A DNA stretch of 64,000 bases from Albula goreensis (Eukaryota; Chordata; Actinopteri; Albuliformes; Albulidae). Positions 1 to 16,049 of the stretch are shown piece after piece. A program made the position numbers and the translations under genes. The notes beneath the pieces were generated by a model. It made no database searches and was not told the origin of the DNA. It saw nothing but the letters and a program-made list of their open reading frames with translations. Each line of letters begins with the position of its first letter. The first letter of the stretch is position 1. The stretch lies in contig CM040755.1 in the NCBI GenBank assembly GCA_022829145.1, positions 19,568,563-19,632,562 of the forward strand. The letters are read 5' to 3'.

Positions 1-659
1 ACAGTGGAAGAACTTCAATCAGCATATAGTGTGTGCAGAGCAATAACTTCAAGAAAAACATTGACAGAGCCAAAGCTTTGTTTCTGTGTATTGGTGTCTG
101 TCATACTTATGGTTTCTTTTTGGCTTCAACTGCAGAGTTTCTTTTGTAAGCATCAACATTTCCACAGCCACCAAACGTCTACCACTTTGGTAATGTGCAG
201 TCGAATTAATTAAACAGGAATGAATGCATTTTAGCCAAAAATATATTAAACAGATATATCTTTTAACATTTTTCAGTATTGATGTGTAAAGGTTTACCAA
301 TAAAAAATATTTTGCTCCAACAGTTTCTCTCAGAGTTCATGAGAATTCATTCTTCAGGTGCGCAGATATTGTTTTTTGTGTTGTTAAAGGTTTTAAAAAG
401 TTGTTTGCCAAACAATAACCTGAAACACACTTGGAATTGTGATAGATGACCTAGTCATTTTTTCCACTGTTGATATTTCAGTTTATTGAACAGTTTTAGT
501 TGGCTCCTCTTTTTTACCTCCTCTGCTGATAATGTGTTAAAGCACAGCATTGTTGTACCAGTACCTCCTTCCCAAAAAGCCTGTGTAACATTCTGCTTTA
601 GACATATCCCAAGCAAGGTGGCTTCAAATTTAGTGTAAAATTGCACATCAAGACACATC

Positions 660-905
660 CGAACATAAACATAAGGGCCACATGGCAGGAGTCAGCGGTT
701 TGGTGGATAAGGCCATTTTTCGGCATTATTAGCTGCTGGATCTGCATACAGACATTGGAGAGTGAGCTGCCGTAATTTGAAACAGTCGGCCGGGCCACCC
801 GTCCAAGAATAACAAGGCCCACTGTGTACAACCGGCAGCATTGTAGTCTCACAACAACCAGCTCAGTGTTTTCCACCAGAAACCCAAAAGAATGGAAACA
901 CAATC
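660..905. promoter_or_regulatory. Candidate conserved non-coding element
   Basis: This is a high-complexity stretch with several retained CpGs (around 780-835) inside AT-rich surroundings, and it has no simple repeat. A minus-strand frame of about 100 codons crosses it, but I recognise no domain in it. The composition resembles vertebrate developmental enhancers, but conservation cannot be seen from one sequence. It could equally be ordinary unique DNA. Confidence 0.25.
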
Positions 906-3900
906 CCAGAGGAGCAACTGGCCAGAGAAAACAGAGTCATATTAAAAATATAAAAATATAAAAATACGTTTTAAAAACTATGCCTACCTCTGGCTGTGCT
1001 CTCATTCTGCAGAATTTGTGTGCTGTTCTGTTGTGAAACACTGTATGTCCCTATCTGCTGCTTCTAAATGTCATTTACAGCAATCCTTCCATTTTTAATG
1101 CATTAAAAATAGCCATTTTAATTAAGTTAATGTATGCAAATAACTGCTATTTTAACTTAATCTTATATTTTATGTAACATACACATTAAGCTAAGGACAC
1201 TGAACTATAGTGAAGTGTTATGGACTAATGAGCTTTAGATGAGGATACTGACAAGCCTTTTAGCATGGCCTCACGCGCATTTTTTTAATCCACTTGACTG
1301 TTTCTTATTAAAAAATTGTGCAAAAGTATACAGAAGCACATGGACGCTGACTTGTGGAATCTCTGTTTCCCCAGCAACTTAAATTTGAAACCAGAAATGA
1401 AACCGTAGAGCTTATGCAACAGATGGTATCCATATTTAGAGGACCATCCAGAATGGACCAAAGAAACCACAGTCACCGCTCTTTTCTGAGCACTAAAGAG
1501 TATCATTTATTTTACATTTTTTACTAAAGTGGGAAACTGTTAAAATGGCATAGTTTTATTTAGGAGCTCAGCAGAAAATCCGTGAGCTCAGAAATTGATC
1601 TTTTGAGGCAATTTTCCAGAAAAACATATTTAAAATGCTAATTAGATTTTACCTGTAAGGTCATGTGTGGATATTTTTTGATTGCCTTGTTGACATTAGT
1701 TTAGCAGAGAGCTAATTTACAGGTATGGGCCTGAATTAATGTATAAATAAAAAAAAAACATTATTTCTGCTCCAGCCAGCAGCTGTAGTATGTTCACTGT
1801 TGTCATATATATGATTTGTAATATTGGAGGAAGAGCGCTCCTTGGTAGGATTGGGTGAGGCATCTGATGCAGGACCTACCTAGAACTTCCTATTATATTT
1901 ATTTAGATCTCCTTGACAGCATTTAATATTCCAGTTACAAAGCCTGCAGATGCAACTCTTCGTTTATTTGCCGTATCTGTATGTCGCCATATGTAATTTC
2001 ACTTAACCATGACAACCTCTAACTCACCCCCCCCCCACCACCCAAACCCACCAGATGTTGCAGCTACAGTATTCAATTCAGTAAACAGGAATTGACAATG
2101 GCAATGGGAATTGGACCTGCTGGGAGATGAGTGGTTGTCTGGTGGTTATGGGTCGAGACCTGGCAGACATGCTATGCTCAGTATAAAAACCCTGCACTTA
2201 TACCTATCTCATAAAGAGTTTCAGGAACAAGTGATGTACAAAGCATTGCCAACAAAATAACTCACCTGCCTGCAGGGTAGGACATTAATGGAAAAGTATC
2301 TCTCCGGAGAGCACAGGCTGCCAGCGCAGACAGTAGGAGGCACTCTAGTGCTCCCCAGGGGGTTTGGTGGTTATGTATTAGCAGTGCAGATGGAATGGAC
2401 ATTGGCAGGAATCACCTGCCATGCAGGGAAGGGTAGTGTTGGGTGGGGGTCAGTAGATGGGTATGGTGTACTGACAGAGCAAGTCAACTTTTCCAGTCAT
2501 AACTGTGAGTTATAACTTTTCCCTGAGCTCTCCCACATTTTTATGAAACATATTTATTTGGATAAAAAACCTCATAAATGACCTCTAATGAAAAAAAAAA
2601 ATTTGAAAAACAGCTTCCAGTAAAGTGTCTAAAAAGAAATTTCCCTTTATTATTATTTTCCCTTTATTGTTTTAATATTGTTGCTTTATAAAGGGTGCCA
2701 CAAAGGATGCTACTTTCTGAAAATATCTATTTCTATCCAATTTCTTTCTATTTTTCACAAAACATCCCTTGGAAATGTAATAGGATACTCAAAGTCTTTC
2801 AGTCTAATACTTTTGTGTTATGAACAAACCTGCAGTATTTAACCTGTTGCAAAATCTATAATACAAGCCTTTCAAGTTGTTTTGTATATTCACATATTGT
2901 GAAATTCTCTATTGTCTCTGGTTGTTTACACAGATGCACTGATCTGTACTAGAATGTCTTGTAGCAGACACAAATGATTAAATATACCATCCATGTAACA
3001 GGGAGATTAGCTCCAGACATCCTGGGCATCAGGTGTACAATAAGGAATAAATGCTTTACCCTGAAATTTTGAGTATGCTGCTTCTGCTGACCCTCAAGCT
3101 TCATATACAGTTAGACTTTTAGATTATGCCTTCCTTTTGTTGAATGTATGACAACAGATGTATGTAACATTTAAGTCCTTTCTTCTGGAAAGCTTAATCC
3201 TGATTTTTCTGTTGAACTGTATTGTGTTGGCTGCTGTGAAGCAAATTGAATTTATAGTTGTTACCATGGTAGAGTCTACCACTCTTTTTATTGGCTCTAT
3301 GGTCTCTGTTGGGTTCTTTTTTCCCTTTCAGTTGCCAGACCACACCAGATTAATGTGGATGCTAGTGAAAATGACAGAGTCCTAGGTGCTGTATAAAGGA
3401 AATGTATCAAGTTCAATTTCATGCAGCCATTTTCGCAGGCATTTGTCCAGGACGTTAGGCTGCGCTGATGCAAATGCACCCGCAATCTATGCTTTTCCTG
3501 CCCCGTTCCACTGCATTGGCCCTGACAGAATGATTCAGGGCATTATTGGTGTAACAGTTGCATTTCAAACACATTCAAACACTGAGGTTTGAGACAGCAA
3601 ATGGATTTCATTCAGGTGATCGATGAGCATAAGTACATGTGAAGTTTTCCTAAAATCCAAAAGAAAATATTCAATCTATCTGTGATGTATTTTGTCTTTG
3701 ACATTGAATAAACAGTATGTGTACTATAGTAGACAATTAAAGGGTTACTTTGCTCCCCCATTTCCACCAAGTTCATGTATAAAAATGCTAGACAGGCAAG
3801 TTGAACAGATGCCAAAATCATAACACATACAGTGTGTGTGTGTGAAATGAAATATTGTAGCATGTTGGCTTGTCCCCTCTGTACCACCTACACGCATGCA

Positions 3901-5113
3901 TGGAGCACTGTAGCTGAAGAGTGAGCACTCTTCTGATGCATTCACTTGCAAGATAGTGATGATTTCACACATATCAACATATTAGACTGACGTACATGAC
4001 TGTACAGTACGTGTCACTAACAGGCTAACTGATGAGTAGCCAGATGGACATATGGGTAGAGCGATCATATGATATCGTATGCTTCACTGAATTTATGTTT
4101 GATGATGGATGGTTTATTACTAAGTTGAGCACAATGTTTATACTTGTTCAAAAGAGCCAGGAATTGACAACTCATTACAGCTCTTTCTATTGTGTTCTTA
4201 CAAACTTTCTCTCATCACTATGGTTATGCACTGGTAACCAAGATGGGCATATTGATGTGGCCTCTCCCCAGCAGGACTTCCTCCCACCTCATGTCTTTAC
4301 TGTTTAAATTGGGTCATTATTTTGACAAGAAAATCAGATCACTTTGTCTTCCAGGTGCAATTTCATTTTTAAGGAATGGATCTCTTCCCTTTGCACTTGT
4401 AAGAAAAATTTATTCAAAAGCTTTTCCTTGTTGAAACCAACGTATGGATTAAGTTCTGGGGTTTGGATTCTTTTTTGGAGAACTCCAGAGATTTAGAAAT
4501 AAATCATTGACTTACTTGGCATGCCATATTTGATGTTGGTTTTAACCTTCCAGAAATCACTTTTTGTAAAAACCTCAAACCCCAGGAAAAAGTAGCATTT
4601 GCTTTAGACAAAGAAGGAAGAGGGCAACTGGACCTGTATAACATGAAAATAGATGGATGGTCAGTGAGGAAAAAAACCCCTCTCTGGTTACAAAAGCCTA
4701 TCTGGTTCTACTGTGAGTACATTTCTCAATACCATCAATCACTGATGCACAAAATACAATGTCTCTGTGAAATTTCATTATAGTGGAAATCATATCAGCT
4801 GTTAATATGTGCAAACATGAATTCCTGCTTTGTAAAATATTCTACTTTGAAAAGAGTTGATAACATTTTTATATTTTCTTGAAAATATGCTGGCAGTAAT
4901 TGTACTAAGTTACATGAAACAATGGACTCCTGTATGAGTTAAACTAAACCATGTATGAGCTAAACTGCCCTCCCTCTGCTTGCTTTTGTAATAGTCTCCT
5001 GCCATAATTGGTGTGGAAATTTGCAGGTTTGTCAATGTTCACTGCAAACATTGTACTTGAAATCACCTCTGGGATTGAATTTCATTGTATTAGATGTTTA
5101 CTTTAAATGAGGC
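906..5113. other. Gene-free unique sequence
   Basis: No gene is recognisable. Minor items seen: a perfect octamer motif ATGCAAAT at 1134-1141 (POU-factor type), a run of ten C at 2027-2036, an RFX-like palindromic core (gttaccatggtaga) at 3260-3273, an 8-bp inverted repeat with a 2-bp spacer at 3916-3933, and a 21-bp imperfect direct duplication starting at 4931 and 4952. All open frames are short and overlap frames on the other strand. Confidence 0.6.
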
Positions 5114-5150
5114 CTTATGTACTGCAATGCAAAGCACTGCAGTACATAAG
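5114..5150. repeat. Short inverted repeat (hairpin)
   Basis: The arms at 5114-5130 and 5134-5150 are 17 bp each, with one mismatch and a 3-base AAA spacer. In a minus-strand transcript the mismatch would be a G-U pair, so the stem would be continuous on that strand. The stem is too short, and the loop too small, for a typical microRNA precursor. The flanks do not extend the pairing. Confidence 0.9.
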
Positions 5151-5439
5151 CATTACAGAAGATGAGGTCAGTGTGTGTTTAACCCTCATGTTCTTGTCCA
5201 CAGAGACCCTTCGCAGCACTATAACATAATTAGCACTGGTAAAAAGGAGAAGGGAACAGAACTGTGATGAAAATGTGAAAATTTGATTTAGCCTGGCACT
5301 GAACCAACTCTCTGCATGTATGCCAACCTGACATTAACGAGACACACTGTAAGAGGCACCCTGATTTAGCCGCAGAGCAACCGACCATAGAAAGAATAAG
5401 GAGGAAAATAGAAAATAATAAATCTCTAGGCTGCAATTA

Positions 5440-5800
5440 AGAGACGTGCAAGTAAACAATTTGGTCATAATGCCATTTGGGTGGGGATGTAACAGAGCCA
5501 AACAATCAAATTTAAACATATCATCACAGCTTTTCAGAACAGTTACTAGACCAGGTCGCATGGTGGCTCCATGCCAACCTGTGTCATCTGAGTGCAAATG
5601 GGCGTGGCTACCATGGCGACAGAAAGGGTTTATGTCACCTTTTGCTAATTGTACACCTGAGGTTTACTAGCCTGGCTTAATACAATTACAGCCATTGTGA
5701 AACAGCTCATTTGTGCAGCAAAATAAATATAACTGAACACAGCTTGCTATTGATAAGCAGACCTACATATTTATGAGCAACAGCCAGCGGGTTTTTTTAC
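5440..5800. promoter_or_regulatory. Candidate conserved non-coding element with RFX-like site
   Basis: This is a high-complexity segment. At 5607-5620 it carries gctaccatggcgac, a near-palindrome matching the RFX X-box type (GTTGCCATGGCAAC) at 11 of 14 positions. The sequence around 5660-5760 has TAAT/ATTA cores, as expected of homeodomain-bound enhancers. Its function is inferred only from motifs and composition. Confidence 0.3.
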
Positions 5801-6040
5801 TGTGCTGGCAAGGGGGGAGTAGGTAGGTGGGTTTCTCTGAGGCAAACCTATTTCCAAGTTTCTGTGGTAATTCTGAATTACCTGAATACTATCTCAACAT
5901 TTTGCTTAGCAAATAAAATGTAAATTTATTTTTAAATTTAAATTTAATTTAATCTTGTGGATAAACTTAAAGAGCAATGTTACACTGGTAGTCCATCAAA
6001 AAATATAATGTGTCTCTCCACCTCACAACACACATACTAT

Positions 6041-7336
6041 ATTAAGGGCCCAATTTTGACAGTATTATGTGCTATGCACCATACACTGCTCCTCTCATTA
6101 TCTTAAGAGTATTCATGGATGTGGCTAAGCCACTCCAATCTTTTGACCGTGTCTTGTCCTTATGCACAAAATTCAGGCACAACATCTGATGAGGATGGAA
6201 GAATGAACTTAATTAAACATGGATGTGGTTTAGGTATTACTGGCTATAAAGCAATGAGAGTGTCATGTTTCATTGCCTTTACAAATGGATACAGTTTGTG
6301 CCGTAGCATATTGCTTTTTGACAGTGTCGTACCTTTAGTGGAAGAAACAGCTGATTCACTGTGGAGGACAGAGACCTGCTCACGCATCAGGTGAAACTCC
6401 ACGAGCCAAGAAAGTATAGAAACAGTAGTCAGCTCCCTGAAGGGTAAAGCAGGGCTATTCTCGTTTCCTGCAATGTAGCATTTCCAAATGAGAGCAATAT
6501 TCACTGGGCAATGTTCTGGACTTTATCTCAATCAAATCTATCCAGTTTGCTTACCAGGCTATAGATAAATGCTGATATTCTTCTGTTACTTGTACCATTG
6601 TAATTTGATACTGATACATGGTATTGTGGAACAAAATTAATTTAGAAATAGTTCCAATGTTTGATCTGTGATCTTAAAGTTCTCACTGTCAACACACAGT
6701 CTCTACAATATATTTAAATACCATCTGCTTGTTACGAAAAATTAATCAGTTGCATTTGTCATCACTACTCTATTTTTCAAATGTCATATTTAAGTCTCAT
6801 TTTTTTGCCTTTGCAGCCATCTCAACATCATGAAAATTTAACTTTAAAAGTCTGACAACAATGATTGATATAGCCTAAGGTAAATTCTGTATTTCATTAA
6901 TGAGACCCCAGTTCTGTTCAATAATATGACTAAACATTGTGGCATGTATGTTTTACTTATACAAAACAGTGACCTTTTGTGATGTCATCTTTTGTTTATT
7001 CATATTTGTACGCGTCCTGTGTATGTAACAAGCGCAGTGTTTGTGCATTGTGTCGCTGCCTATTTAGGTGCGCATCACTGTCTTTAAGACATTGGCCCTG
7101 AACATATCAAAAACAACTGTGAAAAGACATGTGATGTGTGTTTTTGGTCTTTAGCACAAACGCTGTAAGTTGCATGAAAGATTGCATTGTGCTGCCATTG
7201 CACTTAACCACATATCACCTGAAAAAGGAAATGCCCACGTGGGCACATCAACTTATGCTATTTTGAGAGCTGAGGTGCAATGCGCTAAAATTGCACGTAA
7301 CGCCTGTTGTGCTGATTGCAAGTTAGGGTCCTTAAT
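6041..7336. mobile_element. Possible decayed DNA transposon bounded by TIR-like ends
   Basis: The left end (6041-6060) begins attaagggccca. The reverse complement of the right end (7317-7336) begins attaaggaccct. The two 20-mers agree at 14 positions, and both start with TTAAGG. The right 300 bases (about 7010-7330) have the TGCGC/GCACAA-rich texture I associate with non-autonomous teleost DNA elements with GGGCCC-type termini. No transposase-like frame is visible, and the 1.3 kb interior mostly looks like unique DNA. The two ends may therefore come from separate fragments. No clear target-site duplication beyond a flanking TATA is seen. Confidence 0.3.
7232..7245. repeat. Perfect 14-bp palindrome with CACGTG core
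   Basis: The sequence tgcccacgtgggca is its own reverse complement and contains the E-box CACGTG, the type bound by Myc/USF/Clock bHLH factors. It lies inside the possible decayed DNA element, so it may be part of that element rather than a functional site. Confidence 0.85.
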
Positions 7337-11490
<4,154 letters not shown>

Positions 11491-11644
11491 AGCTGACCCA
11501 CTGTTGTAAGTGTTGGGATAGTGTAAAGGCCCAACTCAGCTGACCCACTGTAGTAAGTGTTGGGATAGTGTAAAGGCCAAACTGGGCTGACCCACTGTAT
11601 TAAGTGTTGGGATAGTGTTAAGGCCTTACACAGCTGACCCACTT
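11491..11644. repeat. 47-bp minisatellite, about 3.3 copies
   Basis: Direct repeats with an exact 47-bp period start at 11491, 11538 and 11585, with a partial fourth copy at 11632-11644. Each unit begins agctgacccactgt (first base g in the third copy) and contains gtgttgggatagtgt. The units differ at only a few positions. A minus-strand frame crosses the array because 47 is not a multiple of 3 and stops are sparse; it is not evidence of a gene. Confidence 0.95.
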
Positions 11645-12275
11645 TACTCCCCCTCCATGTGCATACTGAGACAGTGCTGGGGCTGGCACTCCCCTGTTTG
11701 CAGAGTAGGGAAGGAACTATGCTTGCTTATTGGGACATTTTCAGTCAGCTGCAGGACTCTGTTGCTCATTGCAGACTTTATCAAATGATTCCATTATTCT
11801 TCCCACACTAGTTAAATCTTAATTGCTTAGATTGGATGTTTTATATGTTATGCATTGCATTAAGTTAGTATTTTCTCTTAGTTATGTTGCTCTTTTAGTA
11901 GCTTTCCTGCGTTTTATGTGTGGATGTTGTAGATGAAAGTAAGAGGACGGATGTAGTAATGTTGCATTTGCAGCAATGTAGCAGTTGGGTTTTTTATGAG
12001 CTGAGAGTGAAATTAGACTTGTGTAAACACCACAGAGCCAGTGCTTGATTTTTGGGTTCACATTTATCTGTCCTGGGTCATGGGGGTCAATTGCAGTGTT
12101 TCCCTGATGGGTTGCTATGACGTGAAGGCCCTGCTCTGAGGAAACACAGGCTGCTTTCAGAATCATGGTGCGGCGGGGGCTCACTGAAACACACACCCGT
12201 CTGTCTGAAGGGGCATCTGCTCATATTTAACCCCCAAGTCTGCCCCAGATCTGCAGAGTTTGATCAGAATAAGCG

Positions 12276-12343
12276 CTGCTGTTGGTCCCATTCTCATTAA
12301 CAAAGAGTTCTGCTGTTGGTCCTGTCCCTATTTGCAAAGAGTT
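12276..12343. repeat. 34-bp imperfect tandem duplication
   Basis: Two adjacent copies (12276-12309 and 12310-12343) both start ctgctgttggtcc and both end caaagagtt, with differences in the middle. This is a small local duplication and no function is implied. Confidence 0.9.
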
Positions 12344-12544
12344 TTCAGGTCAAGGTTGAGTATGGAATAGTATCCACACTGCTGGATTCTGTCTGTTGGA
12401 GTGTGTTGACCCCTCCACTGGCTTTGGTGGTGTTGAAGTTGGAGGAGTAAATCATGATGTTGGCTTGTAAGATCAGGTGTTTAAGCTAAACAGTTATTTT
12501 TAATTAAGAAAAAAATACACAAAAAATTGAAGCAATAGTTGGTA

Positions 12545-12640
12545 CATAGCCCGCACTCATACTAGTAATGTCAAAATGGAAAGGCCAGGCTGTCTGTGTG
12601 AGAGGGTGATTTTACCAGTTGAGCCACTCAGGAGCATTTG
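12545..12640 (-). mobile_element. tRNA-derived SINE-like fragment
   Basis: Read on the minus strand, the segment begins gctcctgagtggctcaactgg. It contains TGGCTCAACTGG (reverse complement of 12615-12626), which fits the RNA polymerase III box A of tRNAs and of many fish SINE heads. A box B is not clear about 35 bases further on, so the copy is old or partial. There is no tail and no clear target-site duplication. Confidence 0.4.
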
Positions 12641-12649
12641 AACACATAC

Positions 12650-12900
12650 TCCAGTCTGGGGAGGGGGCCTGCTCTGGAAGGGCTAGTCAGCGAGGGTTCT
12701 CACACCGTTCTCGTGCACCGGGCTGGTAAAAGCTTTGGCCCCTCTGGCCAAATGGATGCTGGCAGGCTTGTTTCTGCAGCACGTTATCTGCTCTTTTGAT
12801 GTGCTGGATTTCTGTCTCTTGCTGGAACAATTCTGCTGGATGTATCATAATGCAGGTCATAGTTTTTAATGCTTTATGACATCGCTACACTTTTATCATG
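12650..12900. promoter_or_regulatory. Candidate conserved non-coding element
   Basis: High-complexity sequence with retained CpGs at 12690-12720, followed by a stretch rich in TGCTGGA-type words (12760-12850). It has no open frame of note. It is called only from composition and contrast with the AT-rich flanks. Confidence 0.25.
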
Positions 12901-13269
12901 GTAAGTTTTTTTGAAGACACAAGAGCAAAAAAAGGAAACAAAGGACCATGTATTTAATGTGCTGATATTTTTAATGTAGGTATGTCAATTCTGTGTCAGT
13001 TTAAATAGGTAAACCTTATTTTGTCTGCATGAACCCATGTTTTTACACATTTGGAAGAGATATTTCCTTTGCAAAAATGTGTAATAACTGCACAATACTC
13101 TGTATCAAATTTAATCCCCAAAAGATTTAAATCCAGTCCACATATGCTTTGATTCATTTACCAAGTGCAGCATTTCTTTTTAAACCATATTATTACTGTA
13201 ATACTGCAATTATGTTATAAATAATGGTACCTGATGTCTGAATTACGTTTTGTCCCAGGGCTGATGGTG

Positions 13270-13480
13270 AACAGAAATGGAGTTTTTACTATTTCTTAAA
13301 AATCACAGATATTACCTTTCGCCTGCCATTTCCACTGATGTGAGGCAATGCGGAATGAAAGTGCAATTTCCAGGCCGGAAGCCTGACAATCTCCCTCTAA
13401 ACTGCACTTGTACATCTTTTCAGCGTCCTCTTGGGGTCATAGGAACAACTGCTATTCTATTCAATAAAATATCTTTTTTA
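13270..13480. promoter_or_regulatory. Candidate conserved non-coding element
   Basis: Balanced-composition segment with several CpGs (13319, 13350, 13377, 13424) in an AT-rich setting. A 68-codon plus-strand frame crosses it but has no recognisable domain. Regulatory function is inferred from composition only. Confidence 0.3.
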
Positions 13481-13802
13481 TAATGGGTCTAGTTACGGCA
13501 CATCCTGCGTTTCCCTTTTGCCTTCGTACATTAATGATACACTCTTGCAACTTCTCAAATAAATAATTCACGATAAATTCCAGCCCACAGAGTCCCTCGA
13601 AACCCTACATTTGGGACAGTTTTATGAGGAGTGATATTTGCGTGGGGGCCAGATTATGGCAGAGTGGTGCCGGGATTCAGTGTTTGGGGTCAGTTGGATG
13701 GGCATTCAATGTGGCCCACTAGAGGGGCTGTTTTGGAAATGTGTTTTCTCCCATTCTCCCTGTCCTGAGCAATATAATGCCAGAACTCCCAGGAACATAA
13801 AC

Positions 13803-13807
<5 letters not shown>

Positions 13808-13869
<62 letters not shown>
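13808..13869. repeat. (AG)31 microsatellite
   Basis: Pure purine AG tract of 62 bp, followed by an A/G-rich flank to about 13910. Homopurine mirror tracts of this kind can form triplex (H-DNA). The 163-codon minus-strand frame here is a Ser-Leu repeat artefact. Confidence 0.99.
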
Positions 13870-13873
<4 letters not shown>

Positions 13874-13959
13874 CAAATGGAAACAGAAAAGAAGGAAGAC
13901 AGGAAAAAAATGACAGACGTACAAATAAAAATGTCTGAAATGGTCATTATTATTTCATG

Positions 13960-14480
13960 TAAATGCCTTTTTCTTTGCCTAAAAATGTAAGCCACAGCGG
14001 CAGCGACTAGCCCTGCATTTGTCAGAGGAAAGCCAAGGGGGACCGCAGATGATTTAACTAGAGGAGAAGAACACATGCTAAAACCGCATATGCAACAGCT
14101 AGCAGTAAACAATAAATATGTGGTAATCTTGGCAGGGCACAGAGTTTTCTGGAGAGTGCACCGTTTATGTCCATGAAACAAAGAGATGGTAGTCGTTTTG
14201 GTTTCCTCCTCCTCTCATTGCTCTGTACAGACAGAGACATTGTTTCTCTGATTAAATTCAGCACACAGATGGGTTTCTTTAAAGGTGTTCGTTATCAAGA
14301 TGAATTAATCCAGAAGCAATAAATACCATTTCTTTTTAAACTTTTGTTTACTGCTTGTATTTTGTAAACACTGAATAATAATTTCATGGAGCACGGCTTG
14401 CTATTGAATCTATTTGCTTGTGATCTCCCTGATAAAGAGCTCACCTTTGTGCAGAGAGGAAGTGTATTCCCAAACGTGGA
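13960..14480. promoter_or_regulatory. Candidate enhancer with inverted FOX-type motif pair
   Basis: High-complexity segment. It contains TGTTTAC at 14345-14351 and GTAAACA at 14364-14370, two forkhead-type cores in inverted orientation with a 12-bp spacer. Several ATTA/TAAT cores lie at 14250-14420. This is one of the better enhancer candidates by texture, but no conservation can be shown here. Confidence 0.35.
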
Positions 14481-14900
14481 TGTTTTTTTTTTTACCTGAA
14501 ATGCTATGTGTGCTTTTGTAGGTTCTTTGCAAACTCCTTCTCTTTTAATCAGTCGTAACCTTTACCTTTTCCCTCATGGCATGTGGACTCTTCACCTCCT
14601 CTCATGAAATGGCAGTTTATATAAAAATGGGTAAATGACACTGTTAATATAATTTATGTATATAAATCTGGAACAGAAGTGATAAGATATAAGCCATCTA
14701 TTGGGTAAATAATCAGCCAGAAGGGCAGGTGGGAAGTTGTCATGCAGTCACATAGCAGCGAAACAGCCCCCAGCCACTACATGTCCTTTTTTAGAGATCC
14801 AACACAGTGAATGCATGAGGACAGAAGGCTTTTTCAGAGTTCATTTTCATATCATATTCAATACGTTTATAAATTTTAGCGCTCAGGCTTAATTTTTCTA

Positions 14901-15001
14901 CTCTCATCTCACACTGCCAACCCAAATACTCCCACTCACATCACCAACCCAACTCTCCTCTTACTCTTCCAGCCCAGCTCACACCTTACACTGCCAACTA
15001 T
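14901..15001. repeat. Degenerate CTCACA..CCAAC repeat
   Basis: Three loose copies of a pyrimidine-rich word, ctcaca followed by ccaac, begin at 14908, 14935 and 14978. Spacing is irregular (27 and 43 bp), so this is a decayed simple or tandem repeat. Confidence 0.6.
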
Positions 15002-16049
15002 ACGCTAATAGCAGTTGTCAGATTTCACAATACCAAAGAATAAATAAAACTGTACCCAGTCATATATTCTAGTGTACTGTAATGACATTTAGTTAATTGT
15101 CCATTGAAATATCCTTTTCCCTGCAAAATCATTCTAATTGATTGTAATCAGAAAAAAAATATTTGTGCTGCTAAAATTGTGTAACCGACCATCAACTCAT
15201 TGAAAATAAATAAAATAGAAAAAAAAAAATAAAGTCCTTTTTTGCACATACAAATCACAGAGCAGAGGTGTCTTTGATGTATACTCTGTGGTATTTTTGG
15301 GCTTGTAGTGTCCATATCCCTCTGTGATGTGCAGGATTAATTAGGTGGAATAGGCATGTACCCGTTAAAATCATAACACTAATTTAGCCAGTGCACCATG
15401 GCGTCGCTGTAGGTGGCAGTGCCAGGACCCAGATTTGAGTAGGAAAAAACCTGCCTCACTAACACACCAACTAATACAGTCAACACAAAAATAAATTGAA
15501 AGGCTGGAAAGCCACATGGTGGATTCAGACCAAAGTAATTAACAGTAATGAAATAAATGTACATGCGTGAAACACTTGGGGAGGGAGGGAGGCCTTCTCC
15601 TTCAGAGCAGAAACAAGACGTGTTACTCCATCAACATACGTGTTGCTGTTTCCCCCATGATACGCTCCCTAACAAATAGATGCGTTAATTGTTTAGACGT
15701 GCCATCAAACTGAGTTTCCCAAAGCAATTCACCAGAAAGTTCTGCCACCCTAATTATAGACCTGCAGATCCTAATTAGACAGTAAAACAATGTTTTATTC
15801 TCCCTTTCAGATACACTTTGAACTCGGTTGACAACAATCAACATCACCATTGAGACTGTTGTCTCACAACACTGACATTTTGCCCTCCAACAACAAAGGT
15901 CCTGTTTGTAATTAGTTGTTATATACTCCATGCCATTACATAAAAAAACAAAGGATATACATAAACTCAACTTACTTCAACCCAGTGCGCACAACATTGT
16001 ATATATTGATGAGAAGTAAGTGATGTAACGACACTGCAAAGGTGGCTAA
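15002..16049. other. Gene-free sequence
   Basis: AT-rich sequence with an A-rich run near 15219-15229. A 115-codon minus-strand frame (15623-15970) crosses a higher-complexity part (15640-15860), but I recognise no domain or codon-like pattern in it. That part could instead be a conserved non-coding element. Confidence 0.45.

Noticed and set aside
5114-5150. microRNA precursor
   Set aside because: The stem is 17 bp with a 3-base loop, shorter than a typical Drosha/Dicer substrate, and it matches no microRNA I recognise.
11491-11644. CRISPR-like array
   Set aside because: The repeats are adjacent with a constant 47-bp unit and no unique spacers; the setting is a vertebrate genome.
13690-14181. 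163-codon minus-strand frame
   Set aside because: It is kept open by the GA/TC microsatellite, which gives a Ser-Leu repeat; the rest has no protein features.
15623-15970. 115-codon minus-strand frame
   Set aside because: The translation has no recognisable family or motif, and the surrounding sequence has no splice signals I trust.
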